Shown piece after piece: positions 13,178-18,252 of a DNA stretch of 18,252 nucleotides (positions within the stretch are counted from its first letter, which is position 1; every line of letters begins with the position of its first letter). The DNA comes from Anaerozeibacter quisquiliarum (GTDB lineage: Bacteria > Bacillota > Clostridia > Christensenellales > Aristaeellaceae), in the NCBI GenBank assembly GCA_051162045.1, contig JBISDI010000054.1; one strand, 5' to 3'. Both the position numbers and the translations under genes were made by a program. Below the pieces are notes generated by a model. That model saw only the letters and a program-made list of their open reading frames with translations, did not search any database and was not told the origin of the DNA.

Positions 13178-14917
13178 TTAATTGGGATTCTGAGGCGAAA
13201 TATGCCAATCTGCCCATAAATTATCCCGAATGGTGACGCTATCCGTGAGGTTCATGGACAACATCCCAGCGGGTGTCCAGCTATCGATCAGCCATGTGTA
13301 CGGGGTATAGCTTCCGTCCGGGAACCAGATGGGTGAAAAATGCGTCCTGCGGCTGTAGGTGCTGTAGGGATTCTTCTGAAATTCAAACCGGGCACTGTAG
13401 CCGGAACTCATACACTCCAGCAGCCGCCAGTAGGATTGGTACCCGAATTCCGGGAAGTAGGTCACCGCAGTCTGCACCCCGGTTACCGCCGAGGACTGGT
13501 TGGTGCTGACTCTGGCAGAAACCGTTTCATTGACCCCATAGCCGGACTTCATGGTCTTGCCGCTGGCGGTGGGACTTTTCTCATCCGGAGCAATGGCCAT
13601 GCTTGCCGACAGGCTGGCCTGATATCGGTCAAGGTCAAACTCCCACCAGCCCTCGTCTACCCATTCGCCGTCATCCTCCCAATGACCGCCTCCGTCACCA
13701 TCGCTGTACCAGTTCCAGTCGCTGTGCCATACCCAATGCTCCTGCCACCACGGTCGCCATACCGTCCAGCTGGCGGAGGTCTGCTGCGCCTTGTTGGGAA
13801 CAGCGGGCTTTTGAAAGCTGTCGTTGCGGTCATCAGCCACAGGATTGGGCGGCGGATTCTTATTCAGGTCAACGATGTTGACGTTGATTGTTACCTTGGT
13901 GGAGCTGCCGCCTCCAGCCACGGAAACGGTTATCGTCATCCGCTGCGGGGTATTCGGCGTTGTCCAGCGTATCCATGCCAGCTGGCTGTCGCCGTCTGGG
14001 TAGTAGATGTTGCTGACCCGATAGCTCCTGTCGTTCACATAAAAGGTTGCCGATACCGGACGATCCGGATCACTCTGACCGCCGTTGACGGTAATCGCTG
14101 TGATGACTTCGGTGTTCACCCGGTATTCGTAGTCATATACCGAAACATTGGGCGGTTCGGCAGGCGCATCCTTAAATCGCACGATGCCAAGACCGAGAGC
14201 TGCTTTAATATCCGCATTGGAAACGGCCTTGCTTTGGCTGCCTGACCATGCCGGATAGCCGAGATCCGCCACCTCAAGGAACATGGCCAGCGGCAGATTT
14301 TTATGGGATAGGGATACCATCCTCCTGCGCAGGAGACCGCCGACCTGTTCGTCATACATGGCGGCTTCCGTGGCTGTGGTGGCAATCATTACACCCTCAA
14401 ATTTGTAATAGGCGATTGGCTCCAAAAGTAACTTGTACTTGCCTCCGATTAACACATCGTAGCTCATGCCGGTATGGTTTGCTATCATCTGAACCAAATA
14501 TTCCGAACAGAAATAGCGTTTAATAGCTTCAATATTATTGCTGCCATTCGTGCTTATGATTTTGGGCAGTGGTTGTGGAGGAACAACGCAGTTATAGCTT
14601 CCCTTTATGGGTGACAGTCCACGGCCTCCATTGTACTGGAGTTTACTGATTTTTCCGAAGTTATAAATGGAGGAATTCGGAGGGCGATTTGTTAAGTCAA
14701 TCGGTGTTGCAACCACTGCATGGTCACTTGCCCGAACTACCGTTACCCGCACACCCTCATTTCCGGGAGTCCACGAGTTGGTGCTGGTACCGTCACCCAT
14801 GCCACCGCCACCGCCATCCAAATTACCGCTGCCACCTGTATCTGCATAAGCATTTATAGGAAAAACAACAGCGAACAGGATCGCCATTGAGAGCAGTACT
14901 CCCATAAATCGCTTCAT
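13178..14917 (-). CDS. Large exported ICE protein with Trp-rich segment (DUF5704-like)
   Basis: The protein has 579 residues from the ATG at 14917 (AAAGGAG 6 bases before). The signal peptide is MKRFMGVLLSMAILFAVVFP to NAYA, followed by a Gly-rich stretch (GGSGNLDGGGGGMGDG). The middle (about 250-360) has beta-rich, Ig-like sequence. A striking segment (about 384-425) carries 12 Trp in 42 residues with many Asp/Glu/Gly. The C-terminus is again beta-rich and ends SPQNPN. No membrane anchor or LPxTG was seen, so it is secreted or held by partners. I tentatively place it with the DUF5704 proteins of clostridial ICEs; its role may be surface contact during mating. Confidence 0.6.
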   Translation of the reverse strand: MKRFMGVLLSMAILFAVVFPINAYADTGGSGNLDGGGGGMGDGTSTNSWTPGNEGVRVTVVRASDHAVVATPIDLTNRPPNSSIYNFGKISKLQYNGGRGLSPIKGSYNCVVPPQPLPKIISTNGSNNIEAIKRYFCSEYLVQMIANHTGMSYDVLIGGKYKLLLEPIAYYKFEGVMIATTATEAAMYDEQVGGLLRRRMVSLSHKNLPLAMFLEVADLGYPAWSGSQSKAVSNADIKAALGLGIVRFKDAPAEPPNVSVYDYEYRVNTEVITAITVNGGQSDPDRPVSATFYVNDRSYRVSNIYYPDGDSQLAWIRWTTPNTPQRMTITVSVAGGGSSTKVTINVNIVDLNKNPPPNPVADDRNDSFQKPAVPNKAQQTSASWTVWRPWWQEHWVWHSDWNWYSDGDGGGHWEDDGEWVDEGWWEFDLDRYQASLSASMAIAPDEKSPTASGKTMKSGYGVNETVSARVSTNQSSAVTGVQTAVTYFPEFGYQSYWRLLECMSSGYSARFEFQKNPYSTYSRRTHFSPIWFPDGSYTPYTWLIDSWTPAGMLSMNLTDSVTIRDNLWADWHISPQNPN

Positions 14918-14935
14918 AAAATCTCCTTTCCGCAA

Positions 14936-14964
14936 CAAAAAAACACGGCGCTAAACCGTGTTTT
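14936..14964 (-). terminator. Intrinsic terminator or attenuator before the large exported protein
   Basis: CCGTGTTTT (14956-14964) and AAAACACGG (14940-14948) form a perfect 9-bp stem around CGCTAAA. On the minus strand the stem is followed by T residues, TTTT included in the stem and more beyond it. It lies between the Pro-rich membrane protein gene and the exported protein gene, so it should lower transcription of everything downstream. It can act on both strands. Confidence 0.65.
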
Positions 14965-14986
14965 CTTGCCACTAATATAATTTTTG

Positions 14987-15502
14987 TCAGTCCATTTCCC
15001 CGACCTGCTTATTGATGTCACCGTCACTTTTTCCCTCGATCACTTGATTGGCACCGCCGTCCGGCACGTTATCAAATCCCGGCAGGCCACCGCCGCCCTG
15101 CGGCTTGCTTTCCGCAGCCGGTTTCTTTTCCGTATCCTCTGGCTTGTATTCCGGCGGCTTGGACGGGTTTGTGGTATCCGCATCCTTTGGCACTTCAGGT
15201 TTTGCGGGAGCTTCCGGTTTTACCGGATCGGGCTGGAGCTTCTGCTCCGGAAGGTCAGTCTGAGGCGGCAGCGTTTCCGAGCTTTCCGGCTCTGATGCAG
15301 GTTGCGGGGAAACCACCACCTCTTTTTTCTCTGTGCTATTCTGTATATTAGGAGCCACATTTGAAGAACTGACCGGCTCCTGTGAAGAAGCATCTGGCTT
15401 TACGGGTTCCTTAGCAAACCGCATTACGATGGCAACCACCAGCGCAAGGCCGATGACCGCAGCGCCAGCAATGACGAGCCGCCTTTTTGTTTTATCACTC
15501 AT
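14987..15502 (-). CDS. Single-pass membrane protein with Pro-rich stalk (DUF6550-like)
   Basis: The protein has 171 residues from the ATG at 15502, chosen for AGGAGG 8 bases upstream; the longer frame to 15556 lacks a site. MSDKTKRR is followed by one membrane helix (about 9-28, LVIAGAAVIGLALVVAIVMRF), then a long Pro/Lys/Glu/Ser stalk that is probably unstructured (about 30-135), and a short C-terminal block GLPGFDNVPDGGANQVIEG. The layout is that of a protein reaching across the thick Gram-positive wall, a bit like TrbI/VirB10 N-termini. The DUF6550 name is a tentative memory match. A terminator follows at 14936-14964. Confidence 0.6.
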   Translation of the reverse strand: MSDKTKRRLVIAGAAVIGLALVVAIVMRFAKEPVKPDASSQEPVSSSNVAPNIQNSTEKKEVVVSPQPASEPESSETLPPQTDLPEQKLQPDPVKPEAPAKPEVPKDADTTNPSKPPEYKPEDTEKKPAAESKPQGGGGLPGFDNVPDGGANQVIEGKSDGDINKQVGEMD

Positions 15503-15597
15503 ATAGACAACCTCCTTCGAAGAAGTGTAAAATGTTACCTTTGTATTTCTCACCATACTACATCTTTTTTGGAAAGTCCAGACAATTTCCCGAACAG

Positions 15598-16143
15598 TTA
15601 AAACACTTCGGTATATCCGGCCTGAACCTTGAGCTTGATTTTCATGGGAGCCAGCTCCTTGCCGCCGAAATAGACCGGAACCTCCAGCCAGATTATTGCA
15701 TCCGCTTCAAAGCGCTGTGCGTTTTGGGGAGAGGAAGGAGCCAGCGGCGCATTGCGGATGGTAACATCCAAGCCGGAGAGTTTGTACTCCAAAGCATCCC
15801 CGGCATATTTCACATGACTGCCTCCGACATTTTTTGTACCGAGGACACCGTCCATGTAACCGTAAATATCGCCGATCTTTATGCTGTAGGAAAAGGATGA
15901 GCCGTCCGGCTGGTAGCCGCCACTATAGCCCTCCCGGACACCGTGATACACATCGGCATAGTTGTCGTTGACTGTTACAATAATGGCATCCTCCAAGGCT
16001 TCTTTCACACCGGCGGCAATGATATTCAGCCGAAAAAACTCCGTCACGCCGCACAGGATAATCACAAGCGCCAGCGTAATGGCTACCACCAAAGGGAAGC
16101 CGTTCCCGGCCTTATCCTTGAATATTTGTTTCAGCTTAGTCAT
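15598..16143 (-). CDS. TadE/TadF-like pseudopilin
   Basis: The protein has 181 residues. A short basic N-terminus (TKLKQIFKDKAGNGFPLVV) leads into one hydrophobic helix (about 17-35) ending CGVTEFFRL, where the Glu is placed as in TadE-type pilin-like proteins. A soluble domain follows with VREGYSGGYQPDGSSFSYSI and a C-terminal beta-rich part. TadE-like minor pilins take part in building Flp/Tad fibres at the membrane. The ATG overlaps the stop of the preceding DUF4320-like gene (ATGA, 16140-16143), so the two are coupled. A gap of about 95 bases follows before the next gene. Confidence 0.6.
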   Translation of the reverse strand: MTKLKQIFKDKAGNGFPLVVAITLALVIILCGVTEFFRLNIIAAGVKEALEDAIIVTVNDNYADVYHGVREGYSGGYQPDGSSFSYSIKIGDIYGYMDGVLGTKNVGGSHVKYAGDALEYKLSGLDVTIRNAPLAPSSPQNAQRFEADAIIWLEVPVYFGGKELAPMKIKLKVQAGYTEVF

Positions 16144-16535
16144 TTATGGTATACCTCGCTTTTCCCGGAGGCCTCCGAACGCAGGGTGATAGGGAACGAA
16201 CCGAACCCGCCGAACAGTCCGATATTCTTGTCCAAGGTCAAGGTCACGGTGATTTCCTGATTCAGCTGGATATTCCCGGTCTTTGACCATGAAATCCGGG
16301 GACTCAGCCCGGTCTGCTCGGTGAGAACCGCAGCCCGGCGGCTGGTTTCGCTGCCTACCCTGCCGGAGACTTCCGCTTCCCGACACAGCTCGGTAGCATA
16401 GGTGTCCAGTTGGTTCTTTGCGATAAACACCGGCAGCACCTGCACGGCCAGCGCAATCACCAGCATGGCGCAGAGGACGAGGACGCACACATCAATGTAG
16501 CCCTCGCCACGTCTGGATTTTAAGAGCTTCAGCAT
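16140..16535 (-). CDS. DUF4320-like pilin-type protein
   Basis: The protein has 131 residues from the ATG at 16535 (MLKLLKSRRGEGYIDV), preceded by GGGGGTG and overlapping the previous stop by 7 bases. SRRGEGYID before a hydrophobic helix (VLVLCAMLVIALAVQVLPVF) resembles the cleavage and helix region of Tad/type IV pilin-like proteins. The rest (TELCREAEVSGRVG, then GLSPRISW and IGLFGGFGSFPITL) fits DUF4320, a family I know from clostridial conjugative elements. It probably works with the TadE-like protein just after it in the pilus-like part of the mating apparatus. A longer frame start at 16604 has no ribosome site. Confidence 0.7.
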   Translation of the reverse strand: MLKLLKSRRGEGYIDVCVLVLCAMLVIALAVQVLPVFIAKNQLDTYATELCREAEVSGRVGSETSRRAAVLTEQTGLSPRISWSKTGNIQLNQEITVTLTLDKNIGLFGGFGSFPITLRSEASGKSEVYHK

Positions 16536-16819
16536 AGCTTCACCCCCTGTTCGGGCGGGGCGGAGTCCTGCTCCATCTGCGGAAAATTGCTTAGTATATG
16601 CCACACATTGTTGCTGTAATTGGAGCTGATGACCTCCTGATTCAAAAGCTCATCAGCGGTTACGAGCCTTGCGCACTCCGAAACACCGGGATGCCCGGTC
16701 ACGCTCTTTCCTGACAGCAGCTCCCTTGCTGCTTTCGGCGTTAAAAACACAAACCCGCCCGGTGTCATCATATCAAAGGACGCCTGCGGATATTTGATTA
16801 ACATTTCCTGTACAATCAC
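16529..16819 (-). CDS. Small conserved-looking ICE protein, function unknown
   Basis: The protein has 96 residues from a GTG at 16819, preceded by GGGGGTG 5 bases upstream. The sequence (MIVQEMLIKYPQASFDMMTP, then GGFVFLTPKAARELLSGKSV and VTADELLNQEVISSNY) is soluble, with no signal or membrane segment. I cannot name a family with confidence. It sits 12 bases after the TadC-like gene and overlaps the DUF4320-like gene by 7 bases, where a Flp pilin-type gene might be expected. Operon position and translational coupling are the main evidence that it is real. Confidence 0.6.
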   Translation of the reverse strand: MIVQEMLIKYPQASFDMMTPGGFVFLTPKAARELLSGKSVTGHPGVSECARLVTADELLNQEVISSNYSNNVWHILSNFPQMEQDSAPPEQGVKLC

Positions 16820-16831
16820 ACTTTCACCCCC

Positions 16832-17701
16832 TTAAAACATCCCGCCAAGGGACTTGATGATCTCATAGGCAATGATGGCCAGATAGGTAAAGAGGAAGCA
16901 CATCAGCATGAGAAAGGAAAACACACGGATTTTCGGCGGTATTTTCTGCGCCTCGCCTTTGAGGCGCTGCAGCTCCAACTGTTTGAAATCATGTGCCAGC
17001 ATCTGAAAATACACGGTGCTGTCATCTCCACGCAGCACACCGATGAGGCCTCGCACCACGTCGGACAGCATGGGCGAATTGAGCCTTGCCTCGAACCGGG
17101 TTAGGGCTGCCTCGTAGCTGGAGGAGCGCATATCCGCTGCCAGCATGGTCAGTTCTCTGGCAAAGGCTTCCCCGGCGTTTTTCTTGTAGTTCTCTATGAT
17201 GGACAGCACATCACGGGAGGCTTTCAGCTCCTGTTCGATATTGGCAACAAAGCGAGGCAGCTCCTTTTCCACGGAGGCTCGCTTTGCGCACAGCTTTTCA
17301 TCTGCCTTTTTGCTTTCCTTGAAATACACCATGACCGCAAGGAACACCACCACCGGCACCAGCAAGGGAAAGATAAAGCCTGCCGGAACTGCCAGCAGCA
17401 AAATCGCGCCGGATTTCACCAGCGCATATGCCTGATAGACCTCCGGTTCCATGTTCATACCGGTGGCTTTCAGTACATTTTTGAGCCGATGCCTGCGGTA
17501 TTCATCCATGTGAATGAGCTTTGCGAGCTTTACCGCCCAAGTCATGAGATAGGCTTCCATGGTTTTTGCCGCTTTTTTCTCTGTTCTTGTGGTATTCAGC
17601 ATGGCCTTGGCGGTGCTGAGGTATGGCAGGTGCAGCAGATCCAAAAGGATAAAAAACAGCCCTACCGCTAAGGTGATTCCGAATAAAAACAGTAATCCCA
17701 T
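16832..17701 (-). CDS. TadC-like membrane assembly protein (T2SS F family)
   Basis: The protein has 289 residues from the ATG at 17701, where GGAGG lies 8 bases upstream inside the end of the TadB-like gene; ATG 17707 and GTG 17710 are also in frame but too near that site. Membrane segments appear at about 3-22, 100-125 and 262-285. The cytoplasmic part includes ELPRFVANIEQELKASRDVL and a stretch ending SDVVRGLIGVLRGDD, typical of the T2SS F/TadC domain. TadB and TadC form the inner-membrane platform driven by the TadA ATPase. A TadA-like gene would be expected to the right of this window. Confidence 0.75.
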   Translation of the reverse strand: MGLLFLFGITLAVGLFFILLDLLHLPYLSTAKAMLNTTRTEKKAAKTMEAYLMTWAVKLAKLIHMDEYRRHRLKNVLKATGMNMEPEVYQAYALVKSGAILLLAVPAGFIFPLLVPVVVFLAVMVYFKESKKADEKLCAKRASVEKELPRFVANIEQELKASRDVLSIIENYKKNAGEAFARELTMLAADMRSSSYEAALTRFEARLNSPMLSDVVRGLIGVLRGDDSTVYFQMLAHDFKQLELQRLKGEAQKIPPKIRVFSFLMLMCFLFTYLAIIAYEIIKSLGGMF

Positions 17702-17706
17702 CCCCA

Positions 17707-18252
17707 TCACCTCCGATACTCAATTGGCTTTGTGAGCTTGATCACGCAGGCCGTAGAGATAAAAATGAGGGCAGCGCTGATGGCCAGAATAACCTGCCCC
17801 AGCACAGTGTGCATCAGCGTGTCGTACCAGCTTTTGTTGAGAAGATACATGAGCGGAATGTTGCCGATGACGAAGATGACCATGATAATAAATTCCTTGC
17901 GGGGTTCAAACACGAGATATTCCAGCTCGCCGTTCACAATCCGCATATCACTGAGTTTTGAAACGATGGGTGTCAGGGTAACTTTCAGACTGCGGTCATG
18001 CTGGCAGTCGCACAGGGCATCGCACCATTCCCGGAACACCTCGTTGTCGATTCTGGTGCGCAGCACCTTGATGGCCTCCAGCACATCGGGATCAATGAGT
18101 TTCACCCGCAGGACAAAATCCTTGAACACCTGATGCACCGGCGGATTCAGATAGCGGAGATTTTCCTCTACAGCCGTGAGGATGTTCTCACTTCTCAGGT
18201 AGGCTGTGGTCACGATGGAGAGCGCCGTTTCCAGCTCTGCGGCAATGTCTTT
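17707..18252 (-). CDS. TadB-like membrane assembly protein (5' end outside window)
   Basis: The last 181 residues are visible; the frame is open to the right edge, so no start is given. A helical cytoplasmic part (ELETALSIVTTAYLRSENIL, NLRYLNPPVHQVFKDF) is followed by two membrane helices (about IIMVIFVIGNIPLMYLL and VILAISAALIFISTACVI) and a basic end KPIEYRR. This is the C-terminal half of a T2SS F-family/TadB protein. The gene overlaps the start region of the TadC-like gene (its TGA lies at 17707-17709), so the two are co-translated partners. The family call rests on helix layout and on pairing with the TadC-like gene. Confidence 0.65.
   Translation of the reverse strand, partial: KDIAAELETALSIVTTAYLRSENILTAVEENLRYLNPPVHQVFKDFVLRVKLIDPDVLEAIKVLRTRIDNEVFREWCDALCDCQHDRSLKVTLTPIVSKLSDMRIVNGELEYLVFEPRKEFIIMVIFVIGNIPLMYLLNKSWYDTLMHTVLGQVILAISAALIFISTACVIKLTKPIEYRR

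Larger units (their letters stand above)
10899..18252 (-). mobile_element. Conjugation (T4SS/Tad-like) module of a clostridial ICE, truncated
   Basis: The segment is one minus-strand operon-like run from TadB-like to the VirB3/PrgI-like stub, with mostly overlapping or closely spaced genes. It combines TadB/TadC/TadE-like pilus assembly proteins with VirB2-like and VirB6-like conjugation proteins. No VirB4 ATPase, relaxase or coupling protein is present in the window. Downstream genes appear deleted at 10898-10901, and upstream genes continue past the right edge. Confidence 0.7.

Noticed and set aside
13340..14245. 301-codon plus-strand open frame
   Set aside because: It lies wholly antisense to the exported protein with signal peptide. 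The sequence is low in recognisable motifs, lacks a ribosome site, and is typical of a shadow frame in GC-rich DNA.
15504..15597. Possible promoter before the Pro-rich membrane protein (TTGTCT ... TAGTAT on the minus strand)
   Set aside because: The spacing is 19 bases and both boxes match poorly; not reported as a feature.
1..18252. CRISPR arrays, tRNA or rRNA genes, classic IS elements with DDE transposase
   Set aside because: No regularly spaced repeats, cloverleaf-like segments, rRNA signatures or transposase motifs were noticed by eye. A tRNAscan and an ISfinder search would settle this.

Overview
The window looks like accessory, mobile DNA from a clostridial Firmicute (gut Oscillospiraceae/Lachnospiraceae type). 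The evidence is strong AGGAGG-type ribosome binding sites, tight ATGA-coupled operons, large serine recombinases, and a conjugation cluster of a kind familiar from clostridial integrative and conjugative elements (ICEs). No housekeeping gene, rRNA, tRNA or CRISPR array was seen. Nearly all genes lie on the minus strand, so the biological reading order runs from high to low coordinates.

Region A (1-4994) is an AT-rich anti-phage defence operon: a small helix-turn-helix protein (4815-4994), then a type II CBASS. The CBASS genes are cap4 (nuclease plus SAVED effector), a CD-NTase (cyclic oligonucleotide synthase), cap2 (E2-E1 transfer enzyme) and cap3 (JAMM protease), the last cut by the left edge of the window. 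On infection the CD-NTase would make a cyclic oligonucleotide that is bound by the SAVED domain of Cap4 and switches on DNA destruction. Cap2 and Cap3 attach and detach the CD-NTase C-terminus.

Region B (5111-9148) holds three tandem serine recombinase-family genes, more GC-rich than region A. One is complete, one naturally lacks the catalytic domain, and the one first in the operon has lost its catalytic N-terminus.

Region C (about 9070-10270) is a plus-strand island. It has a strong promoter overlapped by a palindrome, a divergent GT51 peptidoglycan glycosyltransferase, and a damaged reading frame with an internal TAG. It is bounded on both sides by 5'-truncated recombinase genes.

Region D (10275-18252) is the conjugation module of an ICE. 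It begins off the right edge with TadB/TadC-like assembly proteins, then pseudopilin-like TadE/DUF4320 proteins, a Pro-rich membrane protein, a large Trp-rich exported protein, a VirB2-like DUF3852 protein, a VirB6-like channel and a DUF4406-type protein. It stops abruptly within the first codons of a VirB3/PrgI-like gene, which is joined to the 3' end of a TndX-type recombinase. The expected VirB4 ATPase does not follow, so the element looks deleted at this point. A plus-strand transcription unit inside region D (promoter 12490-12518, small ORF, terminator 13131-13169) would run antisense to the VirB2-like gene.

Family names come from recognising motifs by eye. No database search was run.
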